Origin: Puteibacter caeruleilacunae
Lineage (GTDB): Bacteria; Bacteroidota; Bacteroidia; Bacteroidales; Prolixibacteraceae
DNA: 64,000 nucleotides
Reading direction: 5' to 3'
Assembly: GCA_005217565.1 (NCBI GenBank)
Contig: SJCO01000010.1
Location: 62,001 to 126,000 of the forward strand
The position numbers and the translations under genes are program-made. Below the pieces are notes generated by a model that saw only the letters and a program-made list of their open reading frames with translations, made no database searches and had not been told where the DNA came from. Shown piece by piece: positions 55,496 through 63,716 of the stretch (position 1 is its first letter; each line of letters starts with the position of its first letter).

Positions 55496-55565
55496 ATTAC
55501 TTTTGTTTTGTCAATAAAGGTCATTTCAAGACCTTAATCCTTTAAAACCTAATTTTTTGAAGCAA

Positions 55566-55573
55566 CAAAAGTA
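55566..55573 (-). promoter_or_regulatory. -7 promoter element of asnS
   Basis: On the minus strand TACTTTTG, a perfect TAnnTTTG, 70 bp upstream of the start codon. No good -33 box. Confidence 0.5.
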
Positions 55574-55640
55574 CAATTTTTTATTTTTTGTAGTGTGCAC
55601 ATTCTCTTTCAAAAATACATCACACACGATAATTTTAAAT

Positions 55641-55679
55641 TTCTTTGATCTCAGACCGGATGGACTTCTCATTTTTGCT
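55641..55679. repeat. Dispersed intergenic repeat, fragment C (inverted)
   Basis: The reverse complement reads AGCAAAAATGAGAAGTCCA then TCCGGTCTGAG, matching the right end of copy A (6785-6815). Confidence 0.55.
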
Positions 55680-55755
55680 ACAGACATTCGCTCCCCCATA
55701 AGGCAGCAGTGCGTTGATGTTGTTTAACTACCACCTCAGTAACATCAAGGCGAAA

Positions 55756-55900
55756 CCTGGAACCTGGAACTTGAAACCTGAAACTTTTAACTTCGAACCG
55801 TGAGACGTCAGCCCAATTAAAACCTACCACACACCATATCACTAGTCCGTACCCTTTGCTACCTGCACAATACTCTTTGCTCTTTGCTCTTTGCCCTTTG
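55756..55900. repeat. Heptanucleotide tandem arrays 3 and 4
   Basis: At 55756-55783 four 7-bp units: CCTGGAA, CCTGGAA, CTTGAAA, CCTGAAA. At 55873-55900 four units: CTCTTTG three times and CCCTTTG once. The spacer 55574-56063 otherwise shows low-complexity pyrimidine-rich DNA with no supported gene. Confidence 0.6.
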
Positions 55901-56063
55901 CTCTTCACCCTTTTTCTTCTGTTCATCACACACTAACGATGACCTTCCTACCGTTAACCTTTCATCCTTTCGCCCCTTTTCCTGTTTCCCGGCGAAGCCG
56001 TTTTCCCTTTTCCTTTCTCCTTTCTTTGATAAAGTTTTATCTTTGCTTCAAAACACTATTGAT

Positions 56064-56393
56064 ATGCACACAAATAACGAGTGGACAGAACTTTGCGATA
56101 AAATAAAGCAGCAATTCAACCTCAATGCTGGAATCAATGGCGTATTGTTTCTTATAGGCATTCGAGAAATGCAGTTCCCTCTAAATAATTTCAATCAGGC
56201 TGAACGCCTGGATTTAATTAATCTAGGATGTTGCACTTTACTCGGAGCTCAAGGTTATTGCACCAAGGAAGGTGAAGATGGATCAGGTTGGCCAATCTGG
56301 GAAAAGACCGATAAACTTTCCTCTATATCGGAAGAACAAAAAGAAGAGATCCTCAAAAAAGAGGCAATCAACTACTTCAAAGATATACTATAA
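56064..56393 (+). CDS. Conserved-looking small protein of unknown function
   Basis: A 109-residue soluble protein from the ATG at 56064. The frame is open further upstream to 55884, but that part translates to low-complexity repeat DNA and is rejected. The sequence looks like a real globular protein (IKQQFNLNAGINGVLFLIGI, LINLGCCTLLGAQGYC, GSGWPIWEKTDKLSSISEE). I do not recognise a family. The beta-mannosidase gene follows after 34 bp and may share its transcript. Confidence 0.7.
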   Translation: MHTNNEWTELCDKIKQQFNLNAGINGVLFLIGIREMQFPLNNFNQAERLDLINLGCCTLLGAQGYCTKEGEDGSGWPIWEKTDKLSSISEEQKEEILKKEAINYFKDIL

Positions 56394-56427
56394 CAAATCA
56401 ATATTAATCACATAACCACAAGTTAAA

Positions 56428-59004
56428 ATGAAGTTGTATAGCTTTTTAATCTTAATTTGTGCTACAATGATTACCTTCTCATGTAGCACGAAAGATCAGC
56501 CACTGGTCTCTAAGATCAGTTTAAATGACGGTTGGTCATTTGCAGAAAACGGAACAGACCAATGGCTTCAAGCCAAGGTACCTGGCTGTGTACATACCGA
56601 TTTACTTAGAAACGGTAAAATTGAGGATCCATTCTATCGCCTGAATGAACATGATGTTCAGTGGGTAGATAAAAAAGATTGGGTCTACAAGAAGGCAATA
56701 ACTATCGACAAGCAGACGCTAAAAAAAGATCGTATCATCATCAATTTTAAAGGACTTGATACCTATGCTGATGTGTTCATTAACGAAACAAAGGTATTGG
56801 AAGCTGACAATATGTTCAGAGCCTGGGTTGTTGATGCAAAACCTTATTTGAAAGAGGGAGAAAATGTGTTGAAGATTCTTTTTCACTCTCCAATTAAAGT
56901 AGGTTTAGACAAATACGACAACTACCCACACGTGGTACACTCTTCTGCCAACGATCTTGCGGAAATCGGGCAGGTACCTGGGAATAAATGGGTGAGTCCA
57001 CACGTTCGTAAAGCACAATGTCACTTTGGATGGGACTGGGGACCACGACTAGTAACCAGTGGAATCTGGCAAGATGTTACGCTTGAGGCATGGAACATGT
57101 CTCGCATGCAAGATCTATTCATACGTCAGGACAAAATCACCAAAGAGAATGCTGCGATTACAGCAATCTTTGAGATTGATGCACAAAAAGAGCAAACAGC
57201 AACTCTTGATCTTCAGGTTAATGAAAAAGTTGAAGCAACACAACAGGTACAGTTAAAAAAAGGTACACATACCTATGAGATCAAATTAAATATTGCCAAT
57301 CCTGAATTATGGTGGACCAATGGATTAGGAGAGGCTACATTATATCAGTTTACTGGTAAGCTAAAAACTGATGCTGGAAAAGACTCTATTTCACATCAGG
57401 TAGGACTACGTGATGTAAAAATCATCCGTGAAAAAGATAAAGATGGAAAATGTCTTTACGTTAAGTTAAACGGTATTCCTGTATTTATGAAAGGTGCCAA
57501 CTACATTCCTGCTGATGCTTTCCTTGATCGTGTAACTCCCGAGAAATATGAGAAGATTGTAAAAACAGCTTACGACTGTAACCATAATATGCTTCGCGTA
57601 TGGGGTGGTGGTATCTACGAAAAAGAGATTTTCTATGATCTTTGTGACAAATACGGTATCCTGGTATGGCAAGATTTCATGTTTGCCTGTAACATGTACC
57701 CTGGTCACCCTGAATTTCTTCAGAGTGTAAAAGAAGAGGCAGAATACAATGTAAAACGCCTGCGTAACCACCCTTCAATTGCACTTTGGTGCGGTAACAA
57801 CGAAGTACTAGCTGCGTGGAAAGCCTGGGGATGGGAAAAAGAAGTTGCAAAAGAAGATCCAGAAGGAGCAAAAGCACAATGGAAAGCATACAAAGATATC
57901 TTCCTTGATGTTCTACCTGCTGCTGTAGCAAAATACGATGCTCAGAAATTCTACTGGCCTTCTAGTCCACAAGCAAACGACACAACAGTTAACGTATACA
58001 ATGAAGGTGACAACCACTACTGGGGTGTTTGGTGGGGAAAAGATCCTTTCTCTAAATACCACACTGAGCTATCTCGATTCATGAGTGAGTATGGTTTCCA
58101 ATCATTCCCTGAATTCAGAACAGTTAAGAAGTATACCAAAGAAGAAGACTGGGACATCTACTCAGAAGTAATGAAATCACACCAACGCTCTTCAATTGGT
58201 AATGGTACTATCGAGTTATATATGCTACGTGACTACAAAAAGCCAAAAGATTTTGAGTCATTCCTATACGTAGGACAAGTTCTACAAGCTGAAGGTATGC
58301 GCCAGGGTATGGAAGGTCATCGTATTGCAATGCCTTACAACATGGGAAGTCTTTACTGGCAGATTAACGACTGCTGGCCTGTTGCCTCATGGTCAAGTAC
58401 CGATTACTACGTAAATTGGAAAGCAATGCAATACTTCTCGAAGAAAGCATTTGCTGAGGTATTGGTTGCTCCTCGAGTAGAAGATAAATTCTTCAAAGTA
58501 CATGTGGTTTCTGATCGTTTAAAGCCAATCAAAGGTCAATTAAACCTGAAACTAATCGATTTCAACGGTAGAGTTGTATGGGAAAAAGCTGTTATGGCTG
58601 AAATTCCAGCTAACTCAAGTCAGTCTTATTTCGATATTGACAAATACGACTTCCTAAGAGGGAAGGATAGTAAAAAGCTTCTACTTAAAGCTGAGTTGAT
58701 GGAGAATGGTAAAAAGATTGCTGATAACATCTATTACTTCAGACCTGTTAAAGATCTTAAGCTTCCAAAACCACAAATCGAAACTAAAGTCGTAAAATCA
58801 GAAAATGGCTACAAGATTACGGTTAGCACGGATAAGTTAGCTAAGAATATCTATTTCTGGATCGATGGAATTGAAGGATTCTTCTCAGATAATTACTTTG
58901 ATGTATTGCCAGGACAGTCAACTGAAATAGAATTCCAGACGAAAGAAACAATTGAAGATTTCGCAGGAAAACTTAAGACTATTACAATTACTGATACTTA
59001 CTAA
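56428..59004 (+). CDS. Glycoside hydrolase family 2 beta-mannosidase, lipoprotein
   Basis: An 858-residue exported enzyme, lipobox at C19 (ITFSC), so on the membrane facing the periplasm or the surface. GH2 layout: sugar-binding domain (KVPGCVHTDLLRNGKIEDPF), Ig-like domain, TIM barrel, then C-terminal domains. The acid/base is E459 (WCGNNEVLAAW) and the nucleophile E554 (RFMSEYGFQSFPE). HFGWDWGPRLVTSGIW is typical of beta-mannosidases. It releases mannose from beta-mannosides, probably mannan- or glycan-derived. No SusC/D genes are adjacent. It converges on the DUF1080 gene. Confidence 0.93.
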   Translation: MKLYSFLILICATMITFSCSTKDQPLVSKISLNDGWSFAENGTDQWLQAKVPGCVHTDLLRNGKIEDPFYRLNEHDVQWVDKKDWVYKKAITIDKQTLKKDRIIINFKGLDTYADVFINETKVLEADNMFRAWVVDAKPYLKEGENVLKILFHSPIKVGLDKYDNYPHVVHSSANDLAEIGQVPGNKWVSPHVRKAQCHFGWDWGPRLVTSGIWQDVTLEAWNMSRMQDLFIRQDKITKENAAITAIFEIDAQKEQTATLDLQVNEKVEATQQVQLKKGTHTYEIKLNIANPELWWTNGLGEATLYQFTGKLKTDAGKDSISHQVGLRDVKIIREKDKDGKCLYVKLNGIPVFMKGANYIPADAFLDRVTPEKYEKIVKTAYDCNHNMLRVWGGGIYEKEIFYDLCDKYGILVWQDFMFACNMYPGHPEFLQSVKEEAEYNVKRLRNHPSIALWCGNNEVLAAWKAWGWEKEVAKEDPEGAKAQWKAYKDIFLDVLPAAVAKYDAQKFYWPSSPQANDTTVNVYNEGDNHYWGVWWGKDPFSKYHTELSRFMSEYGFQSFPEFRTVKKYTKEEDWDIYSEVMKSHQRSSIGNGTIELYMLRDYKKPKDFESFLYVGQVLQAEGMRQGMEGHRIAMPYNMGSLYWQINDCWPVASWSSTDYYVNWKAMQYFSKKAFAEVLVAPRVEDKFFKVHVVSDRLKPIKGQLNLKLIDFNGRVVWEKAVMAEIPANSSQSYFDIDKYDFLRGKDSKKLLLKAELMENGKKIADNIYYFRPVKDLKLPKPQIETKVVKSENGYKITVSTDKLAKNIYFWIDGIEGFFSDNYFDVLPGQSTEIEFQTKETIEDFAGKLKTITITDTY

Positions 59005-59008
59005 TAAT

Positions 59009-59042
59009 AAAAAGTCATTGCCCACAGGGCAATGACTTTTAA
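59009..59042. terminator. Bidirectional terminator between beta-mannosidase and DUF1080 genes
   Basis: Stem AAAAGTCATTGCC / GGCAATGACTTTT with a 5-nt loop and A/T flanks. Confidence 0.88.
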
Positions 59043-59094
59043 AAAAACAGCCAAGCATCAGCCTGACTGTTTTAAATCACGGTATTTTGATTGG

Positions 59095-59814
59095 TTAAAG
59101 GTTTCTGATTTTTATATTCTTAAACCAGATATAGCTTCCATGATCCTGAAGACCTATTAGTCCTTCTTTCATCATACCATATTCTGGATAATCTTTCCAT
59201 TTTCCATTTGCTTTAAGCGACTTCCACTCATCTGTCCACACATCAAACTCCACAATTTTCTTTCCATTTAGCCAATGCTGAACATGTCCATCTTTAAAGA
59301 TAATTCGAGTTGTATTCCATTGTCCCGCAGGATTCAATCGCTTTTTCTCTCCATCCGCTGGATGCATCGCATAATCTGCTCCTGTTTGTTGCCACAACTC
59401 AAGGTTACCTGGAAAACCAATATCATCAATCAATTGATATTCCGGTGCGGTATAGTAAGGAGACTTGTAATCCGAGCCTTCCTTAATATGATAGAAGATT
59501 CCGCTATTTCCTCCTTTAGATATTTTCCATTCAACACTAAATTCGAAATCTCCAAACGCCTTGTCATAGACAATATCACCACCAATATCTCCGCCTTTTC
59601 CAAGCGACATTAGTGTTCCATCTTCAACTCTCCAACCTGATGGCAATTCTCCTTTGTTAAAGCCTCGCCATCCATCAGTACTTGAGCCATCAAATAATAA
59701 CTCCCATCCGTCCTTTTTTTCTTTAGAGGACAGGGTATTATCTACCTGTTTTGTAGAGCAGGAATATAAGAGGGTGATTATTCCAATAGCTCCAATTAAT
59801 CTTCGAAAATTCAT
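59095..59814 (-). CDS. DUF1080 (3-keto-disaccharide hydrolase family) lipoprotein
   Basis: A 239-residue lipoprotein (LLYSCSTKQ, C19). It is a concanavalin-like DUF1080 domain: WELLFDGSSTDGWRGFNKG, WRVEDGTLMS, FSVEWKISKGGNSGIFYHI, PEYQLIDD, RIIFKDGHVQHWLNGKKI and GLIGLQDHGSYIWFKNIKIR. Pfam names the family 3-keto-disaccharide hydrolase; members often occur with Gfo/Idh/MocA oxidoreductases. No such gene is adjacent, but its promoter shares a tandem operator with the Gfo/Idh/MocA operon at 27520-30405. The membrane-bound regulator gene lies directly upstream. Confidence 0.88.
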   Translation of the reverse strand: MNFRRLIGAIGIITLLYSCSTKQVDNTLSSKEKKDGWELLFDGSSTDGWRGFNKGELPSGWRVEDGTLMSLGKGGDIGGDIVYDKAFGDFEFSVEWKISKGGNSGIFYHIKEGSDYKSPYYTAPEYQLIDDIGFPGNLELWQQTGADYAMHPADGEKKRLNPAGQWNTTRIIFKDGHVQHWLNGKKIVEFDVWTDEWKSLKANGKWKDYPEYGMMKEGLIGLQDHGSYIWFKNIKIRNL

Positions 59815-59847
59815 TCTATAGATGATTATTCTTTATTATTTCTGAGG

Positions 59848-59895
59848 CAAACATACAACCTGTCAGGATAGCTTAAGGGGTAATCAAAGGGGTAA
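59848..59895 (-). promoter_or_regulatory. Promoter with tandem AGGGGTAA operator, DUF1080 gene
   Basis: On the minus strand the -7 element is TATGTTTG (59855-59848). Twenty bases upstream begins the direct repeat, on the plus strand AGGGGTAA (59876-59883), TCAA, AGGGGTAA (59888-59895), 12-bp period. Same layout as 30488-30534. Confidence 0.68.
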
Positions 59896-59939
59896 CACCT
59901 TCAAATAATCAGATTATTTTTTACAATTTCAGTGACAGA

Positions 59940-62384
59940 TTATAGAAAATCTTTGTAGTCGCGGGTAAATTCTTCTCCGTAAAAATTCATATAAGTACGT
60001 TGGAAGTGCTCAAACACATCCAATGCTAATTTCTTTTTTCCCTGCTTGTTCAACGACTGAATTTTTAACGTCAGCGCCTGTTCGTTAATTGGATCAAACA
60101 AGAATAGAGCATCAGCAACTTTATCGGCATATATCTCATCTTGACCTTCAGCCAAACTCTGCAGGATATCAAGTACCTCTTCATTGATCTCATTCTGGAA
60201 ATGATCCATCCATTCGTATTCCATATTAGGCAATAGGGGACCGGCAGCTATAACATGAAAGAACTGCTCCAAAATCTCGCGATCAACACGCCCTTTAGCC
60301 AATCCAACACGCAACTTATCTTTCAGTTGTTGATAATGTACAAAGTCACATTCCACCCAATCAGCCACAACTAATCGCCAATGCTTGTCGGCATATTCAA
60401 CCTGGATACCTGAATCTTCATTTAAAATATCCCTTAAACGCTGAATATTCGTACTTCTGTTATTCTTTGCACTCTGAGCCGAATGACCTGCCCACAGACA
60501 ATCTGTAAGCTTTTTAGAAGTTACTCCCTTTCCTTTATATAGACTATAAAGCAAGATCAACATCAATAACTGTTTACGCTTAGGAGAAAAACGATTGGTT
60601 AGATCTTCGTCATTCTTATTCTTAAGTTGAAATCCTCCAAATAAGCGCAAATTGAAATCAACCAACAACAACTCTTCAATTTCCTCTTCAGCAATATTCT
60701 TTTCAATGATGACGCGAGATGGTTGTTCTTGCTCTTCCTCTACTGCCTGATTTTCTTCCAGCGGTTGTTCCGACTTTCCTTTACGGCGAATCCAATAATA
60801 TATTACGACAAAACCCAGAAGAATCAGTAACACTATCAATACAATATAGAATACACCTAAATCATCTCTCTTCGAAGTCGACTTTTTCTCAGTAAAAGGT
60901 TTAAGTCCGTATTCATATATGGTATAAATCTCATCGCTATTCAGTGCTCTTTGCCAAATGCTAAGATCATCCATCATACCTGAAAAATACTCATCCCAAA
61001 GGTTACTTCCAATCAACAAAGAGTGCTCGGTATGATTCATGTCTGATGCTTCGATTTCTGATACCAACACACCATTTCTATAGAGCTCAATATTTTGCCC
61101 TGCATTCACAACATAAGCCACATGTTGCCACTTATCCAGCTCCATGTTAATCCTGTTTGAGGTATGATCTTTCAAGCCTGGCATTGTAAACACCAGAGAT
61201 CCATTTCGCGATTTAGCAGAAAAAGTTTCTCCTTTTCCAACAAAACTTCTGTTATTATCTAGCTGATCAGGTTTTACCCAAAGACATATGGTAAAGTCTT
61301 CGTTAAAGTAGTTTTCTTTGGGTAATCCACAATCAATATAACTATTGTGTCCATTAAAGGTAGCTACGCGACCTCGTTCCTTATCCTTAATTGTCTCAAC
61401 CTGGTAGGCTATAACCTGATCATTCTCCGGGTCAATAACATTTCGGAAATCATCATCAAAAGGATAATGCACAACAAGATTATCCCTTAAGTCGAGACGA
61501 ACTGCCTGGAACACCTTAAGCACATCTGCATTAATAGCAGTGAAAGACATCACATCAGGAGAGAAACGAAATCCTTTCTTAAACGGACTAATCTTTCCAT
61601 ACTTTCTTGGAATTATCAAGTTTCCATGCGATATCATCTCAGGCATCTGTTTCCAGCGTACTCCTCCCAGCTTATATCCATCCAGCAACACTGTAGCCTT
61701 ATATTGTCTTTGCTTATTCTTTTGATTGATTATCGAGAGAATATTGGTGGTATCATTAACAAAGACATAGTTCGATACTTTTGCTGTTTGTTCATTAAAC
61801 AACTCCATCCAGGCTGCTGTATCGATAGAATCATTTACCTGTGTAAAATCCACTAGCGTTAAATCAGATGAAGGATCTCCTACATAACCGAAACGCTTTT
61901 TATCTGTAGGAATCTTCCATTCACATATCAGTCTTGCCAAAGGCAGATACTCATCCCCTGATTTTTTATCTGTAAACACCAACAATCGGCGATTATTGGC
62001 AACCATCTCTTTCATTGCTGGCCAATAATTTTCCTCAGGAAATTGATTGTAGACAAAATCCTCAAGACCATACTCCTGTATCATTCCATCAACATCGACA
62101 TCCTTACAAATCAAACTAACAATTGCGTGGGCATCTGATTGTAGAAATTCATTGATTGTCCGAAAAAAATCTGATGAAGGAACTCGATCTTCCAACCAAA
62201 AAGCACGATATCCCTGCTGTAGTAATAGTTCGGTATTGGTTGTTTCGCGGGTAGTTAGAGAGATAATCTGATTAAATCCTTTGTGTTCAACATACTCAAC
62301 AACTGTATTTCCAACAGCTACGCTGCAGAACACAAATTGAAGTAAAATCCATATGTTTAAAACAAATCTAATCGTGGATTGCAT
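59940..62384 (-). CDS. Membrane-spanning regulator: PLC-like domain, LamG, helix, winged helix and BTAD-like domain
   Basis: An 814-residue single protein. Signal peptide (1-25); a part like PI-PLC X domains (about 30-180; YWPAMKEMVANNRRLLVFTD) without evident catalytic histidines; a LamG/concanavalin-like domain (about 305-490; FTICLWVKPDQLDNNRSFVG, DKWQHVAYVVNAGQNIELY, MDDLSIWQRALNSDEI); one membrane helix (about 508-530, FYIVLIVLLILLGFVVIYYW); then a cytoplasmic winged-helix domain (about 580-670, LRLFGGFQLKN, FSPKRKQLLMLILLYSL) and a BTAD/TPR-like helical end. It is built like SARP regulators tied to an outside carbohydrate-binding sensor. Start supported by GGGAGG just upstream and a -7 element TAGCTTTG at 62405-62412. 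Confidence 0.82.
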   Translation of the reverse strand: MQSTIRFVLNIWILLQFVFCSVAVGNTVVEYVEHKGFNQIISLTTRETTNTELLLQQGYRAFWLEDRVPSSDFFRTINEFLQSDAHAIVSLICKDVDVDGMIQEYGLEDFVYNQFPEENYWPAMKEMVANNRRLLVFTDKKSGDEYLPLARLICEWKIPTDKKRFGYVGDPSSDLTLVDFTQVNDSIDTAAWMELFNEQTAKVSNYVFVNDTTNILSIINQKNKQRQYKATVLLDGYKLGGVRWKQMPEMISHGNLIIPRKYGKISPFKKGFRFSPDVMSFTAINADVLKVFQAVRLDLRDNLVVHYPFDDDFRNVIDPENDQVIAYQVETIKDKERGRVATFNGHNSYIDCGLPKENYFNEDFTICLWVKPDQLDNNRSFVGKGETFSAKSRNGSLVFTMPGLKDHTSNRINMELDKWQHVAYVVNAGQNIELYRNGVLVSEIEASDMNHTEHSLLIGSNLWDEYFSGMMDDLSIWQRALNSDEIYTIYEYGLKPFTEKKSTSKRDDLGVFYIVLIVLLILLGFVVIYYWIRRKGKSEQPLEENQAVEEEQEQPSRVIIEKNIAEEEIEELLLVDFNLRLFGGFQLKNKNDEDLTNRFSPKRKQLLMLILLYSLYKGKGVTSKKLTDCLWAGHSAQSAKNNRSTNIQRLRDILNEDSGIQVEYADKHWRLVVADWVECDFVHYQQLKDKLRVGLAKGRVDREILEQFFHVIAAGPLLPNMEYEWMDHFQNEINEEVLDILQSLAEGQDEIYADKVADALFLFDPINEQALTLKIQSLNKQGKKKLALDVFEHFQRTYMNFYGEEFTRDYKDFL

Positions 62385-62388
62385 CTTT

Positions 62389-62412
62389 CCTCCCGGGTTT
62401 TTTACAAAGCTA
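62389..62412 (-). promoter_or_regulatory. -7 element and Shine-Dalgarno of the LamG regulator gene
   Basis: On the minus strand TAGCTTTG (62412-62405), a perfect TAnnTTTG, then GGGAGG close before the ATG at 62384. A clear Shine-Dalgarno is unusual in this window. The AGGGGTAA operator is absent here. Confidence 0.5.
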
Positions 62413-62539
62413 TAATTTTCCTGAAAAAAATTAACCAGTCAAACAATAAGTTTAACCAAAAGAGACAGGAGAAATAAGTTTTATTAGTAAAAAGAAAGAA
62501 TATAGCAGCAATTGGTTCTAAGTACCAATATCGCTCAAT

Positions 62540-63490
62540 TTAATCTTTCAACACCCATGCTGAAAGTCCGCTATTGTTTTCCTGAAGCGCTCTTGCTGCA
62601 CGCAAGGCCTCACGTTCAGTTGTGTACGAGTCCATCGAAACCCTAAAATAGCCATTACTCAATTTAAAAACTTTAGGCTGATGACCTTCCTGGGTTAATT
62701 CCGTCTCATATTTGTGGGCATTCACTTCACGCTTAAAACTACCAACAATAAGATGAAACTTCTTCTCCTCAACAGCTTTGCTTTTCTTCACTGCTATTAA
62801 TTTCGCCTCTTCCATATCTTTCACTGCATCAGCAAGTGTAATCTTAGGCATCTCAATGGCAGGATCTACATTCCTTGTCATCGTTATTTCTGGAAGAATA
62901 CTCGACATTTCAGACTTGGCGATATTTTTATTCTTCACCGGAATAGTACATAAGGCAAACAACAAAGGCAAGGCAACTGTTAATTGCTTAATTCGTCGTT
63001 TATTGAACTGCACTTTTACAGCCTCACGCTTTGGCAGGCTAACAGGCGCAGGATTCAATGCTTCGCGCATACTAAGTTCATGGAAAAATATATTGTCTAA
63101 ACCAAACGAATCGGTTAGAAGATTTTCTTTCTGCTGTGGTTCAAAAAGGATATTATGAGACTTATCATAGCGAATATTACCAATATTCTCAAACTCTACC
63201 ACTTCACCCTTTTCCAACAAATGCAACGTCTCCTCAACAAACGCAGCAACTTTATTTTTCGCATCCAAATAGCCAATACCTTCCTCCTCAACAATCCAGT
63301 TTATTAACAATCCATCGTTTTTCGAAAGCTTACTGTTGAAAACAATTTCGCGCGATGGTGCCATAAAACGATGCGTTAACTGATCCAATTGAGCAGGTTT
63401 ATAGTTAGCCACAAAACCGCCTAAATCAGGGATAATCACACAGTCATGAAGAAGAATGATCTTACTTATTGATGTTCGTAATTCTGCCAT
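62540..63490 (-). CDS. HU-like (CCDC81-type) and SPOR domain protein
   Basis: A 316-residue protein. The N-terminal part (1-150) has the HU-like double domain seen in Bacteroidota (SKIILLHDCVIIPDLGGFVA, KNDGLLINWIVEEEGIGYLD, VVEFENIGNIRYDKSHNILF). A membrane helix follows at about 166-184 (IKQLTVALPLLFALCTIPV), and a C-terminal SPOR domain (about 245-316; FHLIVGSFKREVNAHKYETEL) faces the periplasm and should bind peptidoglycan. It may link chromosome or cytoplasm to the division septum; this is an inference. Monocistronic. Confidence 0.88.
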   Translation of the reverse strand: MAELRTSISKIILLHDCVIIPDLGGFVANYKPAQLDQLTHRFMAPSREIVFNSKLSKNDGLLINWIVEEEGIGYLDAKNKVAAFVEETLHLLEKGEVVEFENIGNIRYDKSHNILFEPQQKENLLTDSFGLDNIFFHELSMREALNPAPVSLPKREAVKVQFNKRRIKQLTVALPLLFALCTIPVKNKNIAKSEMSSILPEITMTRNVDPAIEMPKITLADAVKDMEEAKLIAVKKSKAVEEKKFHLIVGSFKREVNAHKYETELTQEGHQPKVFKLSNGYFRVSMDSYTTEREALRAARALQENNSGLSAWVLKD

Positions 63491-63656
63491 TTGGTTGCAC
63501 TTGATTTAATTCAAAGATAAATAATTTGAATTTGACTGCCAAGTCTAAGTTATTAACAATATACACTCCTCTTTCGGTCACTATCTGATAGTTACCAAAT
63601 TCTGAAATTTATTTCACTCTTTTAGATATTGCATCCATCTGGAATATTATAATTAC

Positions 63657-63664
63657 TATTTTTG
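63657..63664 (+). promoter_or_regulatory. -7 promoter element of galE
   Basis: TATTTTTG, a perfect TAnnTTTG, 52 bp upstream of the galE start. A TTG lies 25 nt upstream. Confidence 0.45.
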
Positions 63665-63716
63665 TGGCTAAAATTAACCGGAATAACAAAACATTTTGAT
63701 TAAGGAGTTTTTTAGC

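Noticed and set aside
55517-55535. Hairpin AAGGTC/GACCTT in the asnS leader as a T-box
   Set aside because: It lacks T-box features such as a specifier loop and antiterminator; T-boxes are not typical of Bacteroidota.
55873-55900. Tandem CTCTTTG units as a possible CRISPR array
   Set aside because: Units are 7 bp with no spacers and no cas genes nearby; it is a simple tandem repeat.
55884-56063. N-terminal extension of the 109-residue protein gene
   Set aside because: The 60 extra codons translate heptanucleotide and pyrimidine-rich repeat DNA (S, F, P and L rich); the ATG at 56064 begins the globular part.
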